NCBI GenBank assembly: GCA_012934845.2
Contig: WNNJ02002308.1
Span: forward strand, 30,673-94,672
Length of the DNA: 64,000 nucleotides
Direction: 5' to 3'
Source: Pomphorhynchus laevis
Taxonomy: Eukaryota; Acanthocephala; Palaeacanthocephala; Echinorhynchida; Pomphorhynchidae
Shown: piece after piece, positions 10,534 to 20,882 of the stretch
How the letters are laid out: each line of letters begins with the position of its first letter
Numbering within the stretch: position 1 is the stretch's first letter
Notes under the pieces: generated by a model
Told to the model about the DNA's origin: nothing
Seen by the model: the letters and a program-made list of their open reading frames with translations, nothing else
The model's database searches: none
Translations under genes and position numbers: made by a program

Positions 10534-12225
10534 ATGGGCGGTCTGGGCCTTAGGAGTACAAACAAACACAGAGCGGCAGCCTTTGCAGCAAGCGTCAGCA
10601 GAGTTGGCGTGTTTGTGAACCAGGATCCAAATACATTTCCGGGCTTTGTAAACGCGAATGAAATACTTGCGCTACACGGAGCAGAAGTGGAACAACAGGC
10701 TTCATCCACAAGACAACATCAAATATCGTTCAAAATCGACTCAGAGAAGCGGAAAAATCTATTAGACACAGGAGATGATCGGACAAGGGCCAGACTAATA
10801 GCGGTACCACAGCCACATGCGAACGCATGGTTACAATGCGCCCCAAATCGAAGTCTCGGCCTAGCTCTTACCGACCAAGAATTTACAATTCTTATAAGAA
10901 TATGGTTAGGCTTGCAAATTGCTCCAAGCGACTACCGTTGTAGTCGATGTTTTCGAAACGCAGATGCTGAGGGCTTCCATGCACTAACTTGCAACTACGG
11001 TGGTTTTCCAGGAATGCGTCATAATGGAATTCGTGACGTCGTTCTCCAGGCGGCACAATCAGCAGGAATGCATGTGGGTTGCGAGGTTCGCAACCTTGTC
11101 CAAAATCTTCAAGAACGGCCAGCCGATATTCTGATCTACGGGGATCCTTCAGATGCTATAGACTTCGCGGTAACACATCCACTACAGAAATCTTTTCTTC
11201 ACCAGTTAGCTTATGTGCCTGGTTACGCATCTGCGCAGTACGCATCATCGGTCAAAGATAGAAAGTACCGTGCTAAAATGATTGAGGCGGGATATAACTT
11301 CATACCTGCAGTCTTGGAGTGTTACGGCGGCTGGAATATGGAAGGGGAGAAAATCATCAGACGAATCGCCCGATACCTAGCAATTCGATCATCTATACCA
11401 TACAGCATCGCATCTGCACGGCTCGTTCAACGAATATCAATAGCACTCATGAGAGGAAATTCAAAAGCTATATTATCTAGCATTGATATGTTAAACCGAC
11501 CGTATTACGAGATTGCTAACCCCATAATGGAGAATCCCACACGAAGAATGAACCCCTTCCAGGCACTTGATCTGGCAGTTGACTCTCTTCCATCGTCAAT
11601 TGATCAGTCCGCTCCTGGATACATTGAATTTAACAATACAAATGAAGTAACTGTCACGCTAGCTAATATACCAGGATCCAGTGTCGATACGTCAGTTTTT
11701 ACAGGAACTCATAAATTGTGTTCCAACAGAGATTGTGTACTTATAGAAGAAAACGGAAAATTCACACTAAAAGTATTGAGCTCTGCAATCACAGTAAAGC
11801 CCCAAAGTCTTTCAAGCAAAATTAAGCCACATGTTGACACCTTTCTGCAACAATGTGACAATTCATCAAATAATAACGACGCTGATGATCCTGAATCTTT
11901 ACCTATAAACTCACAGCCAGAAACCGAAATTAGTAAACAGACCGTCGATTATATGACACATGACGTACATACATTATCTGATTCTGAATTAACTGACAGT
12001 TTATCGAACGCAAATAGTGATAATCATGAATCGGACGAAAGTTTTAATTATGAAACAGAATTATTAACTGACTTTTGTGAAACAGATCAAATAATCACGC
12101 CCACTATAAACAAACAGATGATACCGGAAAAAGGCCGGCTAGTTGTCAGTGGATCGGTTGATTCAGATATTCTAGATGATCAGGCGCTATCTGAAAGTAG
12201 TGATAACGAAGAGGAGGAAGTCTAA
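10534..12225 (+). CDS. LINE-C C-terminal ORF: RT end, restriction-like endonuclease, long acidic tail
   Basis: An intact 563-codon ATG-started ORF. Residues 1-8 (MGGLGLRS) are the conserved segment just after the RT thumb. The RLE follows: CSRC (136-139), H149 and C153 forming the CCHC knuckle, RHN (162-164), RPAD (195-198), D210, then KDRKY (241-245), matching the R2-group pattern of CCHC, RH(N), P-D...D and KxxKY. After about residue 320 comes a ~240-residue extension with no motif I know, Ser/Asp/Glu-rich at its end (...SSDNEEEEV). The upstream RT is broken but this half is open. It ends 266 bp before the KDM1A-like gene on the same strand. It may be simple survival of the LINE 3' ORF, or a retained protein. 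Confidence 0.75.
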   Translation: MGGLGLRSTNKHRAAAFAASVSRVGVFVNQDPNTFPGFVNANEILALHGAEVEQQASSTRQHQISFKIDSEKRKNLLDTGDDRTRARLIAVPQPHANAWLQCAPNRSLGLALTDQEFTILIRIWLGLQIAPSDYRCSRCFRNADAEGFHALTCNYGGFPGMRHNGIRDVVLQAAQSAGMHVGCEVRNLVQNLQERPADILIYGDPSDAIDFAVTHPLQKSFLHQLAYVPGYASAQYASSVKDRKYRAKMIEAGYNFIPAVLECYGGWNMEGEKIIRRIARYLAIRSSIPYSIASARLVQRISIALMRGNSKAILSSIDMLNRPYYEIANPIMENPTRRMNPFQALDLAVDSLPSSIDQSAPGYIEFNNTNEVTVTLANIPGSSVDTSVFTGTHKLCSNRDCVLIEENGKFTLKVLSSAITVKPQSLSSKIKPHVDTFLQQCDNSSNNNDADDPESLPINSQPETEISKQTVDYMTHDVHTLSDSELTDSLSNANSDNHESDESFNYETELLTDFCETDQIITPTINKQMIPEKGRLVVSGSVDSDILDDQALSESSDNEEEEV

Positions 12226-12491
12226 CGCTATCGATTATGGACATTATACAAAGAGGTTAACTATATTCTACAAGTATGTATTTGATAAAATTTGAAAGTT
12301 TATATTATTGAAAAATAAACAAATTATAAATAGTTTATTACACAAAATAGTTGAATTGATTTTGAAACTTTTAAGTAAAAAATGATTTATAAGTAATTTA
12401 TTCTGCAACGTACTTTAAAATTCAAAACCAAATAATTGAATATTTGTTATTTTATATTTTATTTTAGCTCTTTACTTAGCTTGCATTATAG
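12226..12491 (+). promoter_or_regulatory. Intergenic leader of the KDM1A-like gene, possible 5'UTR splice acceptor
   Basis: AT-rich. A T-rich run ending in TTTTATTTTAG at about 12,458-12,468 looks like a 3' splice site ahead of the start codon, and a second AG (TTATAG) abuts the ATG. A 5'UTR intron is possible; the sequence does not prove it. Confidence 0.3.
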
Positions 12492-14393
12492 ATGCCGAAT
12501 ATGAATTCCCGTCCCGGAGGTTGGCGTCCAACTTTCTTTCACAGTCGAAATCACGACCATCACGAAATGTTTGATGACTTATTTAGAAATAATGTTGAGA
12601 ATTGTAATACTGAAGCAATATCAATCGCCTGTTCTGATGGATCATTGCTACAAAGTGCATCAGCCGCGGCTGTTCACAGTCGTCTACCACCCGATCGTAT
12701 GACTAATGATGAAACGATGGTATTTGTGGACGTCGTCCAAGAAGGTCAAGAAAAGCAGAAGGTGTTTATTCAAACTCGTAATAGAATTCTACAACTTTGG
12801 TTGGATAATCCATGCATTCAGCTTACATTACCTTTTATAATTAATAACTTCAGTGAGGCATGGGCTCGTAACTATAGAAGTTTAATCGTTAGAATCTATC
12901 AGTATCTGGATCGTCTAAGTTATATTAACTTTGGGGTTTATCGTCGCCTATTACAGCCTAACTCTCTAAGAGGTGGTCGTGTCATTATCATTGGTGCTGG
13001 AATCGCTGGCTTATCTGCTGCCCGACAACTAAAATCGTTTGGCTTAAATGTCATTATTCTAGAGGCTAGAGATCGCATTGGTGGACGAATAGCGACCTGG
13101 AGGCGAAATCAGTATATTGCTGATCTTGGAGCAATGCTTCTTACGGGAACTGGTGGTAATCCCTGTGCTATTCTTCAACGTCAAATTGGAATGGACCTTA
13201 TTCCCATTAAATCCGAGTGTCCTCTATATGACAGCGCCGGTAGACCCGTTAGCCAGAATTTGGATGACGCTGTTGAGCGTGAATTTAACAGTCTTTTAGA
13301 TGTTTGTTCATTTTTGTCGCATTCATTAAGCGAAAAGAGTAAGCAAAATTTGTCACTTGGGCAAACGTTTGAAGCACTGTATCATCTCCAAGAGAGAAAA
13401 GCATTATGCATGGCAACCACACAGCTTAAAATGTACTGTAGCGAAAATGATACCGATAAGGATATACCATACCATGTTTATATGTCGCCTGCTGAAAGAC
13501 GTCTTCTTGATTGGCATCTTGCGAATTTAGAGTTTGCAAATGCCGGTCCACTAGAACATGTGAGTCTTTGTAACTGGGATCAAGACGATGACTTTGAATT
13601 GCAAGGATCCCATATGTTCGTGTGCAGTGGATTTTCATCTATACCGCTCGCACTTTCGGAAGGTTTGGATGTACAACTATCAACTCCGATAATTAGCATT
13701 AATCATACTAGAAGTCGTGATATTCAAGTAATTTCCAGCGACAACACAACATATCACTGTGATGCTTGTCTGGTTACTGTACCGCTGGGAGTCTTGAAAG
13801 ACGATGTCATACGATTTGAGCCACAATTGCCAGATTGGAAATTGCAGGCCATAAAGCGACTTGGCTACGGAAATATGAACAAGGTGGTTTTATGTTTTGA
13901 AAAATCCTTCTGGGAAAATTCTCCTCAATTATTTGGGCACGTATCGTCAAGCATTCGTAGTAGGGGTGAATTCTTTTTATTCTGGGCTATGTACAAGCAA
14001 CCAACCTTGATCGCACTAAGTAGTGGACATGCTGCGAATATAATAGAGCACGTATCGGACGAGCTAATTGTTGCCAAGTGTTTGGCTATTTTGAAAGGTA
14101 TTTTTGGTGCCGCAAATGTTCAACCTTTAAAAGATGCTGTTGTAACACGTTGGGGTATGGATCAATGGTCAAGAGGTAGCTATTCATATGTTGCAAAAGA
14201 ATCTTATGGTGGCAGCGACTACGATCTATTAGCTAAGTCAATCAATTCGGGTGTATACTTTGCAGGTGAGCATACAAATAGAAATTACCCCGCAACAGTA
14301 CATGGTGCCATGCTTAGTGGATTTCGAGCTGCCCGTGAAATAACCGATATGCTGATCGGTGGATTACACGACACTAACATAATTGAAATATAA
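12492..14393 (+). CDS. KDM1A: KDM1A/LSD1-like lysine-specific demethylase lacking the tower domain
   Basis: A 633-codon uninterrupted ORF. It would remove mono- and dimethyl groups from histone H3 Lys4 using FAD, in the nucleus. Visible parts: a SWIRM domain (about residues 70-155, ending SYINFGVYRRL), an FAD Rossmann motif (IIIGAGIAGLSAARQL, 165-180), RIGGR (196-199 region), DLGAML with TGTGGNP (211-224), the catalytic-lysine segment YGNMNKVVLCF (K464, equivalent to human K661), and the C-terminal AGEHTNRNYPATVHGA (591-606). LEFANAGPL and NWDQDDDFE match KDM1A, not KDM1B. Between SLGQTFEALYHLQ (288-300) and VYMSPAERRLLDW (329-341) there are under 30 residues where vertebrate and fly KDM1A carry the long tower coiled coil that binds CoREST. 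No intron interrupts the coding sequence. It could be the species' normal gene in an intron-poor form, or a retrocopy that stayed open. Confidence 0.93.
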   Translation: MPNMNSRPGGWRPTFFHSRNHDHHEMFDDLFRNNVENCNTEAISIACSDGSLLQSASAAAVHSRLPPDRMTNDETMVFVDVVQEGQEKQKVFIQTRNRILQLWLDNPCIQLTLPFIINNFSEAWARNYRSLIVRIYQYLDRLSYINFGVYRRLLQPNSLRGGRVIIIGAGIAGLSAARQLKSFGLNVIILEARDRIGGRIATWRRNQYIADLGAMLLTGTGGNPCAILQRQIGMDLIPIKSECPLYDSAGRPVSQNLDDAVEREFNSLLDVCSFLSHSLSEKSKQNLSLGQTFEALYHLQERKALCMATTQLKMYCSENDTDKDIPYHVYMSPAERRLLDWHLANLEFANAGPLEHVSLCNWDQDDDFELQGSHMFVCSGFSSIPLALSEGLDVQLSTPIISINHTRSRDIQVISSDNTTYHCDACLVTVPLGVLKDDVIRFEPQLPDWKLQAIKRLGYGNMNKVVLCFEKSFWENSPQLFGHVSSSIRSRGEFFLFWAMYKQPTLIALSSGHAANIIEHVSDELIVAKCLAILKGIFGAANVQPLKDAVVTRWGMDQWSRGSYSYVAKESYGGSDYDLLAKSINSGVYFAGEHTNRNYPATVHGAMLSGFRAAREITDMLIGGLHDTNIIEI

Positions 14394-15820
14394 AACGCAA
14401 TTTTAGAATGTAAATTTATGTCACTGGTGTTTATCAAAAATAGTGTAAAAATAGGATTTAAAAGAAATAATATTTTACTTTGAATTCTTTGAAATTTATT
14501 AAATTATAAACTAAAAAATTAAAATCTTCAAAAGCAATTAAAGAAATTTATTTACATGTTTACTATTTTGGTTCAAATAGTTAAATTGTAGTTCCTGTAC
14601 AATTGTTGGTTATTTTATTGTCCATACCAAATCATTCATTTACGAATATGTCTTTAAGATAGTTTGACTTAAAATCTTGTATATCCAAACAAAAACTTGA
14701 GAAGCACATTTTTTTGTCATTTTTTGTCTAAATATTTTGTCTAATCAAAATATTTAGAGGAGTTTTTTCCGGTTATAAAAAAAAGTATTTTTTAAAATGA
14801 AGAGAAAAAATTATTCAATAATAATTCTATTGAATTGAGTTAAACACGAAATCATGTCCTTATCAGATTAGATATCTTTAAAATAAGTGGCAACTTTAAA
14901 ATATAATTAATTATTAAAAAATAGGTATTAAAAATACCTATTTATTTACTTTCAATAATTTACTAATAAAATACTAATTAAATACTAAATTAATTACTAA
15001 TTAAATACTAATTTTACTAATTAAAATACTAATTAAATACTAATTATTTACTTTCGATAATTTTTATAATATTTATTTTTAGTATTTTTAGTATTTTTAA
15101 TATTTTTAATATTTTTATTATATTTTAATATAATAATTTTTGAAATAATTTTCGGGTCCATTAGTAGAATGGAATCAAAATTCCCATTTAGCAATAATAG
15201 AATATTTTTATTTAGCAATTGTTTTTATTATGGTTGTATCCTCAAAAATGTTAAAAATGATTCGGTACAAAATAAAATGCTAGTATGGAATTCCATTTTT
15301 TAATGGTAAAATATTTCCTAAAGTTTTACAATATGAACTAGGTTTGTCTTTTAATAAGATCCTTCAAATTAATAAAACACTCAAACGTCCCACTGATCAT
15401 TTCCAAGCGAATTACTACTGAAATTTTCGACCGAGAAATATCTCTAAGCGCAAAATTAAAATTCTGAATTATTCATTCAGACGTTAAGTCTGGATGAATT
15501 TCGTTTATCGATAGTTAATCCACAATAAGCCAAAACAAATTAGATGTTTTTTAAAACTCCGTTAATGATTTGATGTTATGATTGATTTAGAAGTATTAGA
15601 CTAAATACGAATTGAAATAGCAATTTGGTGAAATACCAAATTGATTTTTACAACTGAATTACCATGCAGAATCCTTACTCATCAAAATTACTCAAGCCCG
15701 TTTAATAATTTAGTGAATTATTTCTAGCCACTGAAAAAATTATGGCTTTTGAACAAATCGAGCAACGATGAGTTAGTGCATTATTGTTTTCACCGTAACG
15801 TTTTCATTAATGATTATTTT
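14394..15820. other. AT-rich spacer after the KDM1A-like gene
   Basis: Contains a candidate ATTAAA polyadenylation signal near 14,536, palindromic AT runs (for example GGTATTAAAAATACC near 14,922) and runs of near-identical short AT units around 14,970-15,130. No gene recognised. Confidence 0.4.
15549..15655 (+). repeat. Dispersed ~100-bp repeat, copy 1
   Basis: Nearly identical to 16,297-16,390 (copy 2). Its right end is a hairpin: CAATTTGGT / ACCAAATTG. It may be the end of a small non-autonomous element. Confidence 0.7.
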
Positions 15821-15960
15821 ATTAACTTTACGAAAGCTTTTGATTTAATTAATCGTACAATCTTTACATCGTACCCAACTTTACAAGCAAAAAGTAAAAT
15901 ATAAATGGTCGCTTATTGAATCTCCTGCACCTAATTAGTAGTTTGACGGTGTTAGAATAT
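15820..15960 (+). mobile_element. Tiny RT remnant of a LINE
   Basis: The plus strand reads YFINFTKAFDLINRTIF, an RT motif A. The flanks have lost all other signal. Family cannot be told. Confidence 0.4.
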
Positions 15961-16296
15961 TTAAATATATAATATTTAATATATAATATTAAATATATAA
16001 TATTAGTATTTTGTTAGAATATTTAAATCATATTATGTCTAGTTATGCAGGGTGATCTTTTAAATTTACTCTATTTTATATTCAGGAATATTTCCTAGTA
16101 GATACATCTCTTCTCAGCACTGTCGACCTTGTGATCTTACTGTGTAAGTAACGAACTTGCGGTAACTAAATGAGTCTAAAATATCATTAAAATATTAAAT
16201 AATTATTAATTTAATAAATATCAATAAATATTAATTGATATTATTGATATTAATATTAATATCAATAAATATTAATTATAAATAATTAAATAATTT

Positions 16297-16390
16297 AAAA
16301 ACTCTGTTAATAATTTGATGTTATGATTGATTCAGAAGTATTAGACTAAATACGAATTGAAATAGCAATTTGGTAAAATACCAAATTGTG
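16297..16390 (+). repeat. Dispersed ~100-bp repeat, copy 2
   Basis: Second copy, ~745 bp downstream in the same orientation, with the same terminal hairpin CAATTTGGT / ACCAAATTG and a few substitutions. Confidence 0.7.
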
Positions 16391-16839
16391 CTTAGTTTTT
16401 AACTAACTGAGTAAACTCATGACTGAGTAAAGCACTTAGACTCATGTAACTGAGTCCAAGGTGTTTACTCAATATTAATATTAAATTATTTATAAATTAA
16501 ACATAATAATAAATAATAAATAATTAAATAATAACAAATAATTATAAATAATAAATAATTTTTATGTAATATTTTTATAATATAAAATAATGTAACTGAG
16601 ACTACGTATATTAAATTATTTATAAATTAAACATAATGATAAATAAAGATAATTAATAATTAAATAATATTAAATAATTTTATAATTTTATAACATTTCA
16701 TATAACTTGTATCAAATAACCTTTATAAATCTATAAAGATCAAAATTTGGTAGATCTACATTTTAATCAAGTAAAAATTTAAAATTGAAATATATATTGA
16801 AATAGCTTATTATTTAACCTGAAACGCTCATCGGTTAAA

Positions 16840-18480
16840 TACTTATTAATTTGAAAATAACGTTTTTTAAAGATAAAATTAATAAAGATATGAATAAAGA
16901 ACTTACTAAATTAAAGGATAATTATATAATAACAACTATTGATAAAGCTAGTAATAACTTTGTCCTCACATGCAAAAAGCTTTATTATGATATACTAACG
17001 AAAGAGGTTAATTCTAATGATTTAAATGTAAATCCAACATATGAACGTAGTGAGTTGAGTTTTGAAACAACTATTACAAGTCACTGTTCTATAATGGATA
17101 AAAAGGGTATAAAGGTTGAATCAGATAATAAAACTATACCTATATTATATTGGAATCCAAAATTACATAAAAATCCAATAAAACCTAGGTTCATATGTAG
17201 TGCGTTTAAATGTACATTAAAACCACTTTCTGTCTGTATGAATAAAATACTTAAAGTAATTAAAGCACACTTTAAAAAATATTGCAAGGTAATCGAAATT
17301 AATACTGGTATAAAACACTATTTCAGTATTAATTCTACAAAAGAATTTTTAGAACAGACAAAAGGAATAAATTTTCAAAATATAAATACATACGATTTTA
17401 GTACGCTTTATACAAATCTAGATTTAGTAGATATTAAAGAAGCGTTAGTAAAATTAATTAATCTTATATTCGGAAAAAGATATACATATATATGTTATAA
17501 TAATTATAACGCGTATCTAACAAAAATTAAACCATCAAGTAAATATAAATATATGGATAAAATTAAATTAATAGAATCCTTAAATATTTTGATAAATCAA
17601 AATTATTTAAAAGTAGGGACATCTATATTTAGACAAGTAAAAAGTGTTCCAATGGGTGGTAATAGTAGCCCAATTATAGCTGACTTATTTTTAAGCTTTA
17701 TAGAATATGAATTTGTTCATAACTGTGTAAAAACTAAATTTAAACAATATAAATATATGAAATACGTGTTTCGATACATTGATGATATATGTGTATTTAA
17801 TTCTAATAATTTTTATTCAATTAGTGAACACATTTATCCAGAAAGCCTTATTCTTAACAAAACCAATATTAATGATAAAGAAGGTGTATATCTAGATATG
17901 AACATTAAATTAACATTAACTAAAACTACTATTAATTTATATCGTAAAGATGACATATTTAAATTTACAAGAAACATATTTTTGCATGAGCATTCATGCA
18001 TACCATATAATATAAAATATAATACATTAAATAATTAAATTTTAAGAATTGCAACAATATGTCGAAACGATTTGTAACGATATTGGCTTTCTTTAAATCA
18101 TTTAAATAATTTAATAGATATATATTTTTAACTATGTAATTACAAAAATACCATCAAACAGAAAATAGTAAAATATATAAATCAACACAATAATATAAAG
18201 AATAAATTTAAACTCTTAAGTGGCAAATTTTTATGGATGGATAATAAATAATATACTTTGTATTAGAATAAGATACTAGATAGTTTTATCGGAGGAAATA
18301 CATCATTAGCATGTATTTGGCCTCGCTGCTATGTTGGGTAGAGGAGTTAGGGGCCGAAACATGATAGCATAGCAGTTCCTTCCGATGACCATTAATTCGT
18401 ATTTTGATACAACGTCTATTATTTATTAGTCAATTTATAAAAATGACTTTTATTTTAAATTTCAATTTTTTATCTTTACT
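16840..18480 (+). mobile_element. Naiad-type PLE fragment (copy B)
   Basis: 5'-truncated copy: RT from just after the CxC linker through the thumb, then the full 3'UTR with hairpin (18,296-18,318), the CTGCTATG stem, and the conserved terminal stretch GATACAACGTCTATTATTTA near 18,405-18,425. Confidence 0.88.
16851..18038 (+). pseudogene. Naiad RT, longest open copy in the window
   Basis: A 395-codon open frame. Visible: TTIDKAS (28-34), the PLE fingers motif YWNPKLHKNPIKPRF (100-114), motif A YDFSTLYTNLDL (181-192), motif B KSVPMGGNSSPIIADLF (264-280), motif C RYIDDICVF (308-316) and YLDMNIKL. The stretch between PKLHK and motif A is long, as expected if it includes the insertion-in-fingers domain reported for Naiad RTs. 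It is cut at the 5' end and a stop truncates the thumb, so it is not an active copy. Confidence 0.85.
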
Positions 18481-19140
18481 TGATTTAAACAATAGAAAAT
18501 CTAAAAACAATTATTAATTTTATTATTTAAAATAATAATTTATAAATAATATTATTATTTTAAATAATAATAGTCGTACAGATTAACCGTTTTATTTTAT
18601 CGAACACAACTTGATTTAAATTATAAAAAAATCTTTTAACAATTATTTAATTATTAAATTATACATAATGATAAATAAAAATTAAATAATTAAATTAGAA
18701 CTTATTTAATAATAAATAATTTAAATATAAAGACAAATAATAAATTATGATCTAACATTTCATATAACTTATATCAAGTTAAAATTTAAAATTGAAATTT
18801 AAAGTAAAAGTCAATTGTTATGAATTGAATAATAAATAACAGACGATGTATAATAAAGATTTGAGGTATAATTACAAATTAATTTTTCTCGTTAGTTTTT
18901 TCTTAATAATAGAACTGCTTGATCATTAAAACATTAAAATGCTTTTATATTTAAATCATTTCTTTTCTTATTTTCTTTTAAATTTCTAAAATCAACCAAA
19001 TTTCACAAATTTGGTTGAATTTTTATTAAAAGCGACTATTGATGTCAAAATATATTGTGAATATACAAACGCTAATTGACTAATACAATTTAAATATTTT
19101 TTTTAGATAATAAATAGAAATTATTTATTTATGAATAAAA
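18480..19140. other. AT-rich spacer with a Naiad-end remnant
   Basis: Mostly AT-rich. Around 18,785-18,860 it matches the reverse complement of the Naiad 3' terminal stretch (AAATTGAAATTTAAAGTAAAAG ... AATAATAAATAACAGACG), a minus-strand tip. Confidence 0.5.
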
Positions 19141-19149
19141 TGAAAAGCG

Positions 19150-20430
19150 CTGGCGATTTGTCTGTTAACTGACTGACAAAACGTTTTTGTCATCCTTTGA
19201 TCGACTGAGAGGATGGGATGGTTTATCCTCAACGAGGAAGCGCAGTGTCGAAGTAGAATGTATCTGATTTGATGGTCTGGCATCTTTGCTACATTTTCGT
19301 ACTTTCAATGGTCAGAGAGAAAAGGAACGGCCCAAGGGATCTCCATGATGGATTACTTCACGAATTGAGAGGGTCGAGTCAGGCGAAACGAAAGAGTGCC
19401 TTGCACTGATACGTAAGGACGAACCACGGCAAGAGCTCTGGGACGTTCTCTCGGATCACCGCTCGTAAGTGTGCTCTAGACACTGAGTTGAAGGCGTTCG
19501 AGAGGTCGATATTCACCAAGGTCTAATTTTTGTCGTTGGCATGTTGCTCGCGGATTCGGTGCGTCAAATTCTCACATAGCGATCCGCCACTAAAGGCTCG
19601 TAACATATTCTGGAGATGATTTGGTCTTAGCCTCATACAACCTGGTCATGACCCTGAATTGAATGAGTTGATCGCTGCAAGGACTGCTTCGCGACTTATA
19701 ATTAGTTACAAAGACGGATTGTTCGAACGCCGTTCTGTAAGAGTAGTGGATGAGAGTGGTTGATTGTGACAGCTGCTGTATGTAGTGGATGTATACTTTT
19801 CAGAAGTGTCCGTGCTTCTGCAGTTGGGGTGGATATTCAAAGCGAGTTCTGACTTGCATTCGGTTATCGATTCGCATTTTGCGTGGCTTTGCTCTCGCTG
19901 ATGGCAAATCCGGTAAGGCGGTTGTCGTGTAGGCGCTTATTCACTCGCAAATGATCTTTTCCACCTTCATGTTAACATTTGTCTGCATGTTGTGGGCAAC
20001 TGAAGCACGATTTTGCGAAAAACGTCAACTTTATCCACGAACCGACATCTCCAATTCGGAGTGCGCGTTTGATGTTGTTACAAAAATGGGTGGCTGTTAG
20101 GACCCATGCTTTGAACGGTATGAGTATGAACGTTGGCGATTCTTTACTCCAGCATGATTGAAGACACGATAGACGGTTTGAATCGTTACTCGAACGAGTG
20201 GAATTGCTAAGGGTGATTTGATGACCTATGTGGTGTCTCCGTTGGATTGAGCCTCTAGCACATGGTCAAAACAGTTCTGAAGGAATCTCTTTTCCTAACC
20301 TGGACATCTTATATCTTTGAACTTGTGGAATTGTAACCTTCCACAAGAAGTCAAGGCAATGTCTCTCTAGAAGAGGTGATAAGGACGCTTTCTCCTTCCA
20401 TTATTGTAGTTAATTGCGCCGTATCTTTAA
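19150..20430 (-). mobile_element. LINE-C-type remnant
   Basis: A GC-richer island. The minus strand reads SFNSGS followed by MRLRPNHLQNML (compare LGLRAEHLQDMI in LINE-C), motif A VNIDLSNAFNSVSRAHLRAV with ENVPELLPWFVLTY after it, and a motif B piece VIHHGDPLG. Frames are broken at many points. Same superfamily as LINE-C but an older, diverged copy. Confidence 0.7.
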
Positions 20431-20880
20431 AATTAATGTAAATTACTTGTCGATAAGTAATTGTCGATAATGTTGTAAGCACATTGTAGATATCCATGAT
20501 TACATTTGAACTCCTTGTACGTATATTATTTTTTGACTTCTTTGTAATCGTATATCTTAAATCTCTTATTTTTTTATGTTACACGTATATTCTTATTTTT
20601 TGGCTTCTTTGTAATTGTATAAATTGTAAGTATTTATAACCAAGAAATTTTTTATAAATTTTCCTAAAAACAAAGGATAACAACGTATTAGCTAAACTGA
20701 AAAATTGGAATTAAAAGCCACCACGCGTTTTGCAGTAATCATGTATATAACGATTCGCCCTCTTATTGTGCTGATCTTATCATATCTTATTATTTGTCAT
20801 GTGATGTCTTTTTTACAATTAAGGTTACCCACAAATGAGTCCATGTAATGGAAGTTGTTTATACGGCGAATAAGATGATT
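20430..20880. other. AT-rich spacer with a short imperfect duplication
   Basis: Two imperfect ~40-bp copies (ACGTATATT...CTTCTTTGTAAT.GTATA) lie near 20,518-20,560 and 20,583-20,625. No gene. Confidence 0.4.
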
Positions 20881-20882
20881 AT

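Larger units (their letters stand above)
8735..12240 (+). mobile_element. LINE-C, RLE-bearing non-LTR retrotransposon with YLDDG RT
   Basis: Plus-strand order: N-terminal CCHC-like zinc finger (CPHCKRPI...FHKSFEVRCPG), linker, RT (GVQQGDPLGPFLFALAI, then KWYLDDGIIGG) and a C-terminal restriction-like endonuclease (RLE). RLE at the C-terminus is the hallmark of the R2/R4/NeSL/Utopia side of the non-LTR tree. The RT half is split over at least three frames (8,759-9,463; 9,589-9,795; 9,773-10,135; 10,236-10,439), while the last 563 codons are open. Related decayed copies lie at 19,150-20,430 and 45,768-48,740. Clade assignment within the RLE group is tentative. Confidence 0.8.
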
